Below are positions 25,520 to 34,894 of a stretch of DNA of 64,000 bases, one piece after another. The notes beneath the pieces are model-generated. The model searched no databases. It saw nothing but the letters and a program-made list of their open reading frames with translations, and was not told the DNA's origin. The stretch comes from Bradyrhizobium erythrophlei (GTDB lineage Bacteria; Pseudomonadota; Alphaproteobacteria; Rhizobiales; Xanthobacteraceae), in contig FSRD01000001.1 in the NCBI GenBank assembly GCA_900129675.1, positions 5,507,501-5,571,500 on the forward strand. The letters run 5' to 3'. The translations under genes and the position numbers were made by a program. Position 1 is the stretch's first letter. Every line of letters begins with the position of its first letter.

Positions 25520-26623
25520 TCACATCGGAAGATCGAGTTGCGGCTGCGCCTCGACGGCGGTCTGCAACGATGACAACGAGACCCCGAGCAGCCGAACAGG
25601 TTTGGGCAGCGGCATCTCGGCCTGCAGCAGGCCGACCGCCACGCGCTCCAGGTCGTCCCGGTTGGACACGGGGGCGGCGACCGATCGGCTGCGGGTGATG
25701 CTCTCGAAATCGAAGAACTTCACCTTCAGCGTCACCGTCCGCCCTCGGTTGCTCGTGCCCTCGCAGTGGCGCCAGATCTTGTCAACCAGCGGCTGGAGCT
25801 CCGCGACCATGGCGTCGAATTCGGTGAGGTCGCTGGAAAAGGTGTTCTCGGCGCCGACGGATTTCCGGATTCGGTCAGCTCGCACGGGCCGGTCGTCGAC
25901 ACCGCGTGAGATCCAGTAGTAGTAGGCGCCGGCCTTGCCGAAGTTCTCCTGCAGGAACGCCAGGGTTTGATTGCGGATGTCTAGTCCGGTGAAGATTCCG
26001 AGGGCGTTGAACCTCGCGCTGGTCGCCGGACCGATGCCGTGGAATTTGCCAACCGGCAGCGCCTCGACGAAGGCGGCGCCCATCTCTGGAGGGATAACGA
26101 ACTGGTTGTTGGGCTTTCGGTGATCCGAGGCGAGCTTCGCCAGGAATTTGTTGTAGCTAATGCCGGCGGATGCGTTGAGGCCGGTCTCCGCCTTGATCTT
26201 CTCCCTGATCCGGAGCGCGACGTCGCGGGCGAGGGGGATCCCCTGCAGGTTTTCGGTGACGTCGAGATAGGCCTCGTCGAGCGACAGCGGTTCGATGATC
26301 GCGGTGTGCTCGGCGAAGATGTCGCGGATCTGCCGGCTGATCGCTTTGTACGTTTCGAAGCGCGGCTTCACGAAGATGAGGTCGGGGCACTGCCTTTTTG
26401 CGGTCACCGAGGGCATCGCCGACCGGACGCCGAACTTCCGCGCTTCGTAGCTTGCCGCAGCCACGACGCCGCGCTCCGCCGAACCGCCGACGGCGACCGG
26501 CTTGCCGCGCAGGTCCGGATTGTCGCGCTGTTCGACCGACGCGTAGAAGGCGTCCATGTCGATGTGGATGATCTTGCGATGAGACGTCGGCGCGACGTCC
26601 GGCTCCGGATCTGCAGAGTGCAT
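25520..26623 (-). CDS. dinB: DNA polymerase IV (Y family)
   Basis: 367 residues. Motifs: HIDMDAFYASVEQ (Asp22 metal ligand), YEARKFGVRSAMP and LSLDEAYLDVT (catalytic acidic pair). Then come the thumb and little-finger domains, ending QPQLDLPM, a plausible sliding-clamp motif. It performs translesion synthesis. It lies in a minus-strand run: three small genes, dinB, then a DEDDh exonuclease. I saw no LexA-type box, though the gap at 26624-26759 could hold a promoter. Confidence 0.9.
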   Translation of the reverse strand: MHSADPEPDVAPTSHRKIIHIDMDAFYASVEQRDNPDLRGKPVAVGGSAERGVVAAASYEARKFGVRSAMPSVTAKRQCPDLIFVKPRFETYKAISRQIRDIFAEHTAIIEPLSLDEAYLDVTENLQGIPLARDVALRIREKIKAETGLNASAGISYNKFLAKLASDHRKPNNQFVIPPEMGAAFVEALPVGKFHGIGPATSARFNALGIFTGLDIRNQTLAFLQENFGKAGAYYYWISRGVDDRPVRADRIRKSVGAENTFSSDLTEFDAMVAELQPLVDKIWRHCEGTSNRGRTVTLKVKFFDFESITRSRSVAAPVSNRDDLERVAVGLLQAEMPLPKPVRLLGVSLSSLQTAVEAQPQLDLPM

Positions 26624-26759
26624 GGGCGGATACTACGAAAACCCCAAGCGGAAGTCTTTACGGCGGTGGCGCAGAGACCGTTCCGGTCGATGCGGCCAGA
26701 CCCAGGCGCGGATCGACCTCAGTGGCGATGGTCCCGGTGGCTTCGAAGGCGGAAACGCT

Positions 26760-26977
26760 CTACGGGTCGTTTCCACCGACGTCAGAAGCCTTGCTCAGCC
26801 GCCGCAGGTCGGCTCTCTCCTTGCACAAGCCGTCGACCTTCGCGCGCATCCGGGCGAGAAGCGCCTCGGCCGAGACCGTCTGGCACCAGCTCGCTGCAGC
26901 ATCCGGATCTCGCGTTCCTGCGCGCTGATCTGTCCGCGCATCCGCGTGATCTCGTTCCGGACCCAGTCGATCTTCAC
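26760..26977 (-). pseudogene. Small hypothetical gene with one-base frameshift
   Basis: One frame starts at GTG 26977, MKIDWVRNEITRMRGQISAQ, then EREIRMLQRAGA. A second continues from about 26888 with TVSAEALLARMRAKVDGLCK, then ERADLRRLSKASD, to TAG at 26760-26762. Joined, they form a coiled-coil protein of about 70 residues of a type I recall from Bradyrhizobium. A one-base loss is the simplest cause. Confidence 0.55.
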
Positions 26978-27222
26978 AGCGCGGACAGGTCCTCGGGCAC
27001 GTCCCCGAACTTCCGGATCACCTTAGCGTCGCCGAAGTCGCCGGTCGCGGGATCCCCGCTACGGCTGAAGGCAACGGCGCCAACGTAGCCTTCCTTGCGC
27101 GACAGCGCCTCGGCTTTCATGACCGCGGCGTTCGGGTTGAAACACTCGATGGCTTCGGCAGGAGCGGCGCCGTCGTCGGAGAGAACGAACGGGAGCGGGA
27201 CGTAGTAGGTAACTTCAGACAT
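26974..27222 (-). CDS. Small hypothetical protein of the dinB run
   Basis: 82 residues, YYVPLPFVLSDDGAAPAEAI, then GYVGAVAFSRSGDPATGDFG. It resembles a conserved small Bradyrhizobium protein without assigned function. Its stop overlaps the next start (GTGA) and its own start overlaps the gene before it by 8 bases, so the three small genes are tightly coupled. Confidence 0.65.
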   Translation of the reverse strand: MSEVTYYVPLPFVLSDDGAAPAEAIECFNPNAAVMKAEALSRKEGYVGAVAFSRSGDPATGDFGDAKVIRKFGDVPEDLSAL

Positions 27223-27448
27223 CCGGATCCTCCCTTCGCCCTCGTGCTGTCGGCAGCCGTCCGCGCGTGTAGCCTTTCGATATCTGCGCCCCGAGCTCGT
27301 GGAGCCGGGCTTCCAGAAAATCGTTCGCGACCAGCAGCGCCTTGACCGCTTCCCTGGCGTCGCCGCCGCAGGTCGCGATGGCCTGATCCGCGGCGGCGTC
27401 CAGGTCGGCGGGGGCGGTGGCGGCGGTGGTCTCAGGCGCTGCGGGCAT
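27215..27448 (-). CDS. Small hypothetical protein, first of the dinB run
   Basis: 77 residues, Ala-rich, with DLDAAADQAIATCGGDAREA and KALLVANDFLEARLHELGAQ. It is helical and acidic at first, basic at the end. It is a type common in Bradyrhizobium, function unknown. It is the first gene of the minus-strand run, so the operon promoter should lie just right of 27448. Confidence 0.6.
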   Translation of the reverse strand: MPAAPETTAATAPADLDAAADQAIATCGGDAREAVKALLVANDFLEARLHELGAQISKGYTRGRLPTARGRREDPDV

Positions 27449-28149
27449 GGGCTATTGCTCCCTTTATGTTCTCAATCAGTCCAATCCCGCCTTCTCCGGG
27501 ATCGCCTCGAGGTCCGCCGCCGAGGGATGGCGCCGGCTGACCAAAAGGCGTCTATTGGCTGCTCGATCAAATGGAAGGACGAATAAAGCCGAGCCCTGTC
27601 AACATGTTTCGTATCTGAGACCGCCGCGTGCGGCAGCATTTGCTGCACATGTGCGATTTGACTAGCGGCATCAGAGGGCCCAGCGGCGGCTGCCGGAGTC
27701 GCATTCGCCCCTTCAGCTTCAGGTCTGCTTCCGGGGCAACACGGACATCAACCGGTGAGATAACCGGCTAAGTCGGTCGAAAATGACCCTGAGCGGTCAT
27801 CCAGGAATTACCGGCGGCTCCGTTCGACTCCTCAACGCGGGGCGCGGACTAGAGAGGGCGGGGTCATGGCCGTGCTGAGACCTAGGGCGCGACGACCGCC
27901 CCTCAGGAAACCACGATCAATATACGGCGCGCACCGGGCGACATAGCAGCTCTCCGCGCGCGCCGTGTCACCAGACAGAGGTTCAAGCTGGTGGAGCAGC
28001 AACCGCCGGGCGAGCGCCCGTGGCAATCACGACCATAAATGTCCATAAATTTGGGATCGCCCGAGGTCATTGGTGAAGTTGGAGGTGATCGTCTCCTCGC
28101 CGACGCGCCGTTTGATGTGAACCACGTTCCGCATAGCAAGCGAAAGTGC
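27449..28149. other. Long intergenic stretch
   Basis: About 700 bases. A minus-strand frame near 28040-28140 reads MRNVVHIKRRVGEETITSNF and stops soon after. It might be a gene remnant, but I cannot place it. No other feature was seen. Confidence 0.35.
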
Positions 28150-28155
28150 TATAAT
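28150..28155 (+). promoter_or_regulatory. Extended -10 promoter of the iorAB-type operon
   Basis: TATAAT preceded by TGC, an extended -10, 74 bases before the operon's first ATG. The matching -35 (around GTTCCG) is poor. Confidence 0.4.
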
Positions 28156-28229
28156 TAGTAGATGGGAATGTGGCAAGCGTCGCCCCCCAGTCTTTTCCAA
28201 GCAGATACCTTTAATCAGGGAGGAGAAGA

Positions 28230-28679
28230 ATGGCCCGTATTACCGTCAATCGTAAATCTCACGACATCGATGTGGATCCTAATACCCCCTTGCTTTGGGT
28301 ATTACGGGAGCAGGTCGGCCTCACGGGGACCAAATACGGTTGCGGAATTGCGCAATGCGGAGCCTGCACCGTGCACATCGACGGTGCTGCTGTCCGCTCC
28401 TGCTCCCTTCCTGTCAGCGGGGCTGAAGGGAAGCAAATCACCACGATCGAAGGGCTGGCTCAGAACGGTGTTCTGCATCCCGTTCAGAAAGCCTGGCTTG
28501 AGCACGACGTGCCACAGTGTGGGTACTGCCAAACCGGCATGATCATGGCTGCAGTAGCACTGCTGATGGAAAAGCCAAAGCCTAGTGATGCGGACATTGA
28601 CAGCACGATCACAAATATCTGCCGCTGCGGCACTTTCCAACAGGTGCGGGCGGCAATTCACGCGGCGACGAACGCGTGA
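28230..28679 (+). CDS. [2Fe-2S] subunit of an IorAB-type molybdenum hydroxylase
   Basis: 149 residues with two iron-sulfur centres. The plant-type cluster is Cys38, Cys43, Cys46 and Cys58. The helical-domain cluster is Cys97, Cys100, Cys131 and Cys133. This is the electron-transfer subunit of isoquinoline 1-oxidoreductase or aldehyde dehydrogenase enzymes. It has GGGAGGAG upstream of the ATG and is followed after 12 bases by the large subunit. The substrate is unknown. Confidence 0.85.
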   Translation: MARITVNRKSHDIDVDPNTPLLWVLREQVGLTGTKYGCGIAQCGACTVHIDGAAVRSCSLPVSGAEGKQITTIEGLAQNGVLHPVQKAWLEHDVPQCGYCQTGMIMAAVALLMEKPKPSDADIDSTITNICRCGTFQQVRAAIHAATNA

Positions 28680-28691
28680 GAGGAGGACGCC

Positions 28692-30869
28692 ATGAATCAC
28701 GTTGTGCGAATGAACCGCCGGTCTTTTGTCATTGGCACTGCTGCCGTCGGCGGAGGGCTTGCGCTTGGGCTCGAACTCCAGATCGGGTCTGGCGAGGCTG
28801 AGGCTGCAGCGAGCGAGCCGGAAGTGAATGCGTGGGTGGTGATTCGGCCCGATGAGACTGTTGTTATCCGCGTCGCGAAATCCGAAATGGGCCAGGGGAC
28901 GATCACAGGACTTGCTCAGCTGGTTGCGGAGGAATTGGAATGCGATTGGTCGAAGGTCACGTTTGAATATCCCACTCCAGGCCAGAACCTCGCCCGTAAA
29001 CAAGTTTGGGGCACCATGTTCACCGCGGGCAGTCGCGGTATCAGAGAATCGCAAGAACTCGTTCGAAACGGAGGAGCTGTAGCTCGTCAGATGCTGCTCC
29101 AAGCTGCAGCTAATGGCTGGAATGTTCCCGTCTCAGAGTGTAGCGCGGTCAACGGGGCAATCGCCCACAAGTCTTCGGGACGAACAACGACTTTCGGCAA
29201 AGTCGCGGAAGCCGCCGGCAAACTCGAGCCACCCAAAGACGTGCAGCTTAAGGATCCGAAGGACTGGAAGATAGCTGGCAGGTCGCTGAAACGGCTCGAC
29301 ACGATTGATAAGCTCACGGGCCAACTGATTTACGGCATTGATGTGAAATTGCCGGGAATGCTGAATGCAGCGATCAAGGATTGTCCTGTGTTTGGGGGCA
29401 AGTTGAAAAGCTTCGACGCCGAAAAGATTATGGGGATGAAGGGCGTGCAGAAAGTCGTCCGGGTTGGCGAGTCCGCGGTCGCTGTCGTGGCCGACACTTG
29501 GTGGCAGGCCAAGACGGCACTCGATGCCCTTCCGATTCAGTGGGACGAAGGCGAGAATGCAAATATCTCGAGTGCATCGATTGCCGAATGGCTAAAGGCC
29601 GGTCTTGACGCCGAGCAGGCGTTCGTGGGCAATCAAAATGGTGACGTCAAAGCTGCGCTCGCCAGCGCGGCCAAGAAGGTGGAGGCGGTCTACTCATACC
29701 CGTATCAGAACCACGCGACCATGGAGCCGATGAACACCACCGCGCTCTACATGGCCGATAAATGCGAGGTCTGGTGCCCTACTCAAAACGGCGACCGTGC
29801 TCTGGCGGCCGTGATCGAGGCATCCGGTCTATCCGCTCCAAAATGTGAGGTTCACAAGCTCCCGCTTGGCGGTGGGTTCGGTCGCCGAACCTTCACCGAC
29901 TACATTCATCAGGCCGTTGCCATTGCCAAGGAAATGCCGGGAACACCGGTGAAGCTGCTCTGGTCGCGGGAAGAGGACATGGCGCATGGCCGCTACCATC
30001 CCATCACCCAGGCAAAGATGGTCGGTGGGTTTGATGCGAGCGGGAATCTAACCGCATTGCATATGAGGATCTCGGGGCAATCTATCTTCGCCTCCGTACG
30101 TCCGGAGAGCCTCCAGAATGGACGCGATCCGGCGACGTTCCAAGGGCTCAACCCGAGCGGACCGGAAGCCGCGATTGGCTACACCATCCCGAATCTGCTG
30201 ATCGACCATGCGATGCGAAATCCACCTGTTCCACCCGGCTTTTGGCGCGGTGTGAATATCAATCACAACGCCATCTACCTCGAGTGCTTCATGGATGAAC
30301 TTGCCCACTCGATTGGCCAAGATCCGCTAGAGTTCCGGCGCAGGCTGATGGCGCAGCATCCCAAGCACCTGGCCGTGCTCAATGCGGTCGCGGAAAAGAT
30401 CGGTTGGGCAAAATCTCCTCCGCAGGAGATTCATCGGGGAATCGCGCAGATGATGGCCTTTGGCAGCTACGTGGCTGCCGCAACCGAAATCTCCGTCGAT
30501 AACGGAAATAAGATCAAGATCCACCGGATCGTGGCGGCGACGGATTGCGGGACTGCGGTTAACCCGGCGCAGATCGAACGGCAGATCGCGGGCTCATTCG
30601 TCTACGGTTTGTCCGCCTTATTTTATCAAGAGTGCACGCTTAATGGCGGGCGCATCGAGCAAGAGAACTTTGATACTTACGACTCGATGCGCATCGCTCA
30701 GATGCCCAAGGTCGAATCCATCGTCATGCCAAGCGGCGGCTTCTGGGGTGGCGTTGGCGAGCCGACGATCTGCGTTGCAGGCCCCGCGGTTCTCAATGCC
30801 TTCTTTAATGCGACGGGTCAGCGGATCCGGTCGTTTCCGCTGAAGAATCATAACGTACAATTTGCATGA
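28692..30869 (+). CDS. Molybdopterin-binding large subunit, IorB type
   Basis: 725 residues. A twin-arginine start (MNRRSFVIG, then a hydrophobic stretch) suggests export together with the small subunit. The remainder matches the large subunit of IorB-like xanthine dehydrogenase family enzymes: KSEMGQGTITGLAQLVAEEL, GGGFGRRTFTDYIHQAV, PPGFWRGVNINHNA and near the end GVGEPTICVAGPAVLNAFF, where the active-site Glu lies. No FAD subunit is present, as expected for this group. A cytochrome partner is not seen nearby. Confidence 0.85.
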   Translation: MNHVVRMNRRSFVIGTAAVGGGLALGLELQIGSGEAEAAASEPEVNAWVVIRPDETVVIRVAKSEMGQGTITGLAQLVAEELECDWSKVTFEYPTPGQNLARKQVWGTMFTAGSRGIRESQELVRNGGAVARQMLLQAAANGWNVPVSECSAVNGAIAHKSSGRTTTFGKVAEAAGKLEPPKDVQLKDPKDWKIAGRSLKRLDTIDKLTGQLIYGIDVKLPGMLNAAIKDCPVFGGKLKSFDAEKIMGMKGVQKVVRVGESAVAVVADTWWQAKTALDALPIQWDEGENANISSASIAEWLKAGLDAEQAFVGNQNGDVKAALASAAKKVEAVYSYPYQNHATMEPMNTTALYMADKCEVWCPTQNGDRALAAVIEASGLSAPKCEVHKLPLGGGFGRRTFTDYIHQAVAIAKEMPGTPVKLLWSREEDMAHGRYHPITQAKMVGGFDASGNLTALHMRISGQSIFASVRPESLQNGRDPATFQGLNPSGPEAAIGYTIPNLLIDHAMRNPPVPPGFWRGVNINHNAIYLECFMDELAHSIGQDPLEFRRRLMAQHPKHLAVLNAVAEKIGWAKSPPQEIHRGIAQMMAFGSYVAAATEISVDNGNKIKIHRIVAATDCGTAVNPAQIERQIAGSFVYGLSALFYQECTLNGGRIEQENFDTYDSMRIAQMPKVESIVMPSGGFWGGVGEPTICVAGPAVLNAFFNATGQRIRSFPLKNHNVQFA

Positions 30870-30917
30870 GCCTGAAATGGCGGCCCACAAGCCGCTGTGA
30901 CTTGGTGAATGTTGTTC

Positions 30918-31166
30918 ATGCACTTTATTCGCACTTTCATTCCCGCTGGAGCCGTCTTGGCGTCGATCACCACGGCCGCGGTGGGTTCCTCCGAGCCGGC
31001 GGTCGAAACACCGATCCCCACAACGGCCGTTGCCGAACGAGCGGCGGAAGCCATCGTAACGGTCACGCCGATCCCGGCGCCGTCGCCGATAAGGCCAGTT
31101 GCCGTAACCCGACGCCGGCCGCGCCGTCTGGCGGCTCACCGCATGCGACCGTCCGCAGTCGCTTAG
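30918..31166 (+). CDS. Possible small exported Pro/Ala/Thr-rich protein
   Basis: About 82 residues beginning MHFIRTFIPAGAVLASITTA, which looks like a signal peptide. A low-complexity segment and an Arg-rich end follow. No convincing ribosome-binding site. The composition could arise by chance in GC-rich DNA. Confidence 0.3.
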   Translation: MHFIRTFIPAGAVLASITTAAVGSSEPAVETPIPTTAVAERAAEAIVTVTPIPAPSPIRPVAVTRRRPRRLAAHRMRPSAVA

Positions 31167-31443
31167 CGGGGACGGCCCGCGAAAGGCAGCTGAGGCCCGT
31201 TGGGGGAGGGTGTGCCAACCGGCAGGAATGGCACCCGGGACCGTGCTTCCTGCGCGCTCCGGGATGGGGATGAAGGGACTACCCCTTGCGTTTATTGCGC
31301 AGCATTGCTGCCGGCATCTAGATCCCGCAGGCGCTCAGGTTACGATCAAGGGAAAGGACAAATTTTCTACGAGTGAACGATCGGCTGCCCACACAATTGT
31401 CTCTCTGCACCAATCAGGGAGTTTCGATTTGCGGTGCCGCATA

Positions 31444-31503
31444 GCACGGATAGACGGAGGCCTGCGCGTCCACGAAGCGCCGAAGTTCGAACGATTCGCT
31501 CAT
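31444..31503 (-). pseudogene. Start of a DUF1810-type gene, truncated
   Basis: AAAGGAGCAGCGC precedes an ATG at 31503 and the product begins MSESFELRRFVDAQASVY, as DUF1810 proteins do. Similarity ends there and a stop follows a few codons later. Only the first 18 codons of the gene survive. Confidence 0.35.
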
Positions 31504-31602
31504 GCGCTGCTCCTTTCTTGGTCCCCAGAACAGTCTTGCCGGCCATGCCGGACTCACCGTAACCAGACCGGACACCATGCCGCCAACGACCACGGATACC
31601 GA

Positions 31603-31818
31603 ATGCCCGGCCAAACAGTCGAACTGCCCAAATCCGGTTTCGCCCTCGAAATCGATGGTCGCCTGAAAACCGAGTTCAGCACCAAGGAAGGTGCCGAGCA
31701 CGGCGCGATCGAATTGAAACGCCGTTTTCCGATGCTTCAGATACGCATCTACGACGCCGCCGCCCAATTGAGACACGATCTGCCCAGTAGTCTTCTGGCT
31801 GAGAGTCTTCGACGCTAG
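31603..31818 (+). CDS. Small hypothetical protein
   Basis: 71 residues, MPGQTVELPKSGFALEIDGR, then KEGAEHGAIELKRRFPMLQI. The pattern (beta-hairpin, then a helix and KRRFPxLQxRIYDA) is that of a small conserved Bradyrhizobium protein. The frame is open further left; this ATG gives the compact form. Function unknown. Confidence 0.5.
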   Translation: MPGQTVELPKSGFALEIDGRLKTEFSTKEGAEHGAIELKRRFPMLQIRIYDAAAQLRHDLPSSLLAESLRR

Positions 31819-32122
31819 ATCGTTTGCTGTTCAAGGAGCCGAAGCTATCTCCTTGAGCATCGGCACCTTGATTCTCCTCGCGTCACACCGGAAGTGTCTT
31901 TGGGGCGCGCCGGTCGTTCCGGCTGCTAACACAGGGCAGGGAGTCGGAATCGTCGGAGCCGAACCTTTTCTCAACGTGTTCCGCGGCCTGTGCACAGAAG
32001 CGCTGGGCAGCGACCTCCGCCTTCTCCTTGCCGCGGGTCGCCGAGCTGGGGATCGCGCGAGGTCATTTTGATCTTCCATGTCGTGCGAGATCCGCACTAT
32101 ATCGCCGCCTGGAGGCATGAGC
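31819..32122. other. Intergenic stretch with possible remnant
   Basis: About 300 bases. A minus-strand frame contains KEKAEVAAQRFCAQAAEHVE, which reads like protein but has no clear start or known family. Confidence 0.3.
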
Positions 32123-32644
32123 ATGTTCGGTAAAAAACGGCGAGAGAAAATACTGCGTGAGCATGAGGCACGGCAGGCGCAGGAGCGATTCGAGCGGAAC
32201 GAGCGTGCTGGCAAAGAAATTTACGCCCGCATGGCTGAGCTGAAGAATGTACCGCGCGAGAACCTTCCGGACGCGGTTTTTATGCTCTCTATGGCGGCAA
32301 AGCACCAGAGCGAGCAGATTCGGCAGTCGATCAAGGACCGTACGCGGTACGACTTTGATTTTGACACGTTGACGGACAGCGATCTTGCGACCTACCTCGC
32401 GGAGGACGCGGCATATGCGCTCCGAGATCGCGTTACTAACCCGCAGACATTCTTCGAGGCCATGTCTGAGCAATTGCCTGACGTGCACTTCACAATCCAG
32501 CAACAGGACGCTGTTTCAATGATGGCTGCGATGATCCGGGAGCAGCGGCTGGAAGGTATCCTAGAAGGCCTGCGTCTTGCCGGCTTATTGAACGAAGCGC
32601 CGAAGCGCCGTCGTACCAGCCCGGAGACGGACGGGTTAGGTTAG
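32123..32644 (+). CDS. Hypothetical charged protein
   Basis: 173 residues, helical and charged throughout: MFGKKRREKILREHEARQAQ, then EIYARMAELKNVPRENLPDA. No membrane segment and no known domain. The ATG at 32123 lies 7 bases after GGAGG; another ATG at 32117 is too close to it. A single gene with good ribosome-binding site. Function unknown. Confidence 0.6.
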   Translation: MFGKKRREKILREHEARQAQERFERNERAGKEIYARMAELKNVPRENLPDAVFMLSMAAKHQSEQIRQSIKDRTRYDFDFDTLTDSDLATYLAEDAAYALRDRVTNPQTFFEAMSEQLPDVHFTIQQQDAVSMMAAMIREQRLEGILEGLRLAGLLNEAPKRRRTSPETDGLG

Positions 32645-32679
32645 GGCCTCAGTTCGAGGTCGACTGTTCCCTTTGGCGC

Positions 32680-32942
32680 TTCTCGAAGCGCAAGGATTGG
32701 CTGCTCGACCAGGACCTTCCGCCCGATTGACGTCCGACATCGCCTCAACCATCTCGGCAGCGCTCAAGGCATCCGAGCGCTTGAGAATCGTCTACCTCTC
32801 GCGGGGATCGATTCGGGCGACAGCGCGCGTCGTTGAACCCTATGGCGTCCTTATCGGGACACGGCGTTACCTTGTTGCAAAGCCCAAATCGGATCCGGAT
32901 GGGCCGCTCCCGCACTATGTGGCGGAAAACATCCGCAGTGCG
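32680..32942 (+). pseudogene. WYL-domain regulator fragment
   Basis: The frame reads ISAALKASERLRIVYLSRGS and ARVVEPYGVLIGTRRYLVAK. This is the core of a WYL sensor domain, found at the C-terminus of many DNA-binding regulators. Both the helix-turn-helix side and the end are missing. At about 32940 it fuses directly to the antisense end of the NDH-2 remnant. Confidence 0.6.
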
Positions 32943-33944
32943 GAGCATACCGGTCGGCCATCCTGGATCACCGAATTCGCATCACCCGCTATGAACACAT
33001 TGGGTGCCTCTGGGATGTCCATAAAAGGGCCGACCAATGCTCGGCCGGCGCGGTCCGCGGTTGTGCCGAGCATCTTGATGACCGGCGAAGCGGCCACTCC
33101 CGCCGTCCACAGCACCGTGGCGCTCGGGATCCGCTCACCCGCCGCGATCACGCCCTGCTTATCTACTTTCTCAACCTTCACACCCGTTCGGACTTCAACA
33201 CCCAGCTTCTGAAGCCGCCTGGCAACCTTTATCGACAATGATTCCGCGAAGGTCGCAAGAACCCGACTGCCCCCGTCCAGCAGGACGATCCTGCTTTTCG
33301 TGGGATCAATGCTGCGAAAGTTCTTGCGCAGCGTCACCGAGACCAGGTGTGCAATCGAAGCGGCAAGCTCGACCCCGGTCGGGCCTGCGCCCACAAGGAC
33401 AAATGTCATTTGGCGGGCGCGCTCCTCCTCGTTATTGGTCGATTCTGCCACTTCGAATGCAGTCAGGATCTTGCTCCGGATCGTTTCAGCGTCGCTGAGG
33501 TTCTTGAGGGCCGGCGCATTCTGCGCAAATTCATCGTGACCGAAATAACTCGGACGCATTCCGGTGGCGACGACCAGGAAGTCATACACGAATTTTCGAT
33601 TGCCGATTCCCAGGCAAATCGCCTCGACCGTCTGTTCCGCCAGATTGATGCCGGTAACGTCGGCCAGCATCACACTGAGGTTTTTCTGCTTCGTCTCGAG
33701 CTGGCGGATCGGCGTTGCAATCTCGGAAGGTGCCAGGACCGACGTCGCGACCTGGTACAGAAGGGGCTGGAAAATATGGTGATTGCGCCGGTCGATCAGC
33801 ATGACTTTTGGCGCGCTTGAGCGCGCGCGCGGCCGCGATGCCCGCAAACCCACCGCCAATGATCAGAACATGCTTCTTCGAGGGAGCCGCCTTGGCGACG
33901 GGCGGCTTTTCGGGCGGAAAGCATTTGGTCATAACTGTGCTCAT
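32943..33944 (-). pseudogene. Type II NADH dehydrogenase (NDH-2-like), truncated and frameshifted
   Basis: NDH-2 moves electrons from NADH to quinone. The N-terminus (ATG 33944) has the FAD motif HVLIIGGGFAGIAAARALKR. At a run of four Ts (33806-33809) the frame changes. The rest follows in the new frame: DRRNHHIFQPLLYQVATSVL, FVLVGAGPTGVELAASIAHL and VFIAGDANSVIQDGRPV. The C-terminal membrane-binding part is gone, replaced by the WYL fragment. One extra base plus a deletion would inactivate it. Confidence 0.75.
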
Positions 33945-34328
33945 CGGTGTACCTGATGGTCTCTGCGGCCAGCCATCCCTCGAAGCTGTCGAGCGCAAAC
34001 CGGCTCCGAGCGCCGGCGCAGCACAAGCGTCGCATTACTCGTCGGTTAGCAAGAGCGGAAGCGGATGGAGGCGGTTGTCAGTTTGGATGCATCGATAATG
34101 TTCATTTGGATGCATCAATAATGTTCAAATAATCTCGAATGCTACGCCGCGCAGGGACACCGCGTTCGCGATGGCCATGGATTGGCCGCTCACCGGGAGG
34201 AATTGAAAGATAACAGCTGCTGTCGTTGCGCACGGAACAGCGCAGTTACCGCCTAAATGGATCAGGAATGAACAAGATCGTCCGAAGTACATCCGCTACT
34301 CTATCCAGCATCAAGAGGAGCAACGTAC

Positions 34329-34430
34329 ATGTTCAAATTTGCGATCGTTGCAGCGATTCTGCCTGCTGCTTCTTGGGGCGATGGAAAGCGAGTGATACGC
34401 GCGTGTTGGCTCAGGAATATCAGAACTTGA
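34329..34430 (+). CDS. Possible 33-residue peptide with signal-like start
   Basis: GAGGAGCAACGTAC precedes the ATG, a good ribosome-binding site. The product starts MFKFAIVAAILPAASWGDGK and ends soon after. Perhaps the surviving start of a truncated exported protein. Confidence 0.3.
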   Translation: MFKFAIVAAILPAASWGDGKRVIRACWLRNIRT

Positions 34431-34495
34431 ACGTCAGTCTTGCTCATCAGGGCCCGCGGGTGCGCGAAACTCAAGCTCTATGGAGAAACCTGGCG

Positions 34496-34858
34496 ATGAA
34501 CAAATTTCCCGGCGTAGCTGCCGCCGTAGTTCTATCAGTGGTGATCGTAGCGCCTGCGCTCGCGCGAGCAGTTATACATAAACCAGGCCCACACGCTTTT
34601 GATCATCCCAACAGACGATCGCATGCCTTCATTAGTAAACTCGCCCGCAATCGGGAAGCAGCGATGTCAGCTATGGCGCAGGCGCGTACAAACGAAAGCA
34701 GCGCTCTGCCGCCGGAGCACGGAATTGAGGGCCGCGAGGTCGCGGCTCCGCCCTCGAGCGTCGCCTGCGTAACCGACCAGGGCCCAAGCCAATGCGGCGA
34801 GCCCATGTGGATCTATGGCAGTCCCGACGTGCTTGCACGATACAGGAATGCGTTCTGA
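34496..34858 (+). CDS. Small exported hypothetical protein
   Basis: 120 residues with a signal peptide (hydrophobic about 8-22, VAPALA cut near 23). The mature part holds two Cys about 10 residues apart (VACVTDQGPSQCGEP), which could form a disulfide in the periplasm. No known family. It follows a 33-codon signal-like ORF in a poorly conserved region. Confidence 0.45.
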   Translation: MNKFPGVAAAVVLSVVIVAPALARAVIHKPGPHAFDHPNRRSHAFISKLARNREAAMSAMAQARTNESSALPPEHGIEGREVAAPPSSVACVTDQGPSQCGEPMWIYGSPDVLARYRNAF

Positions 34859-34894
34859 CTTTGTTAGGTGCATGTGTGTGCCGCAAGACTGACA

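Noticed and set aside
26039..27088. 350-codon plus-strand frame over dinB and the small genes
   Set aside because: Antisense to clear DinB motifs; no recognisable domain or ribosome-binding site.
31414..31776. 120-codon minus-strand frame
   Set aside because: Only its last part, from the ATG at 31503, looks genuine (DUF1810 start); the rest is antisense to the 71-residue protein at 31603.
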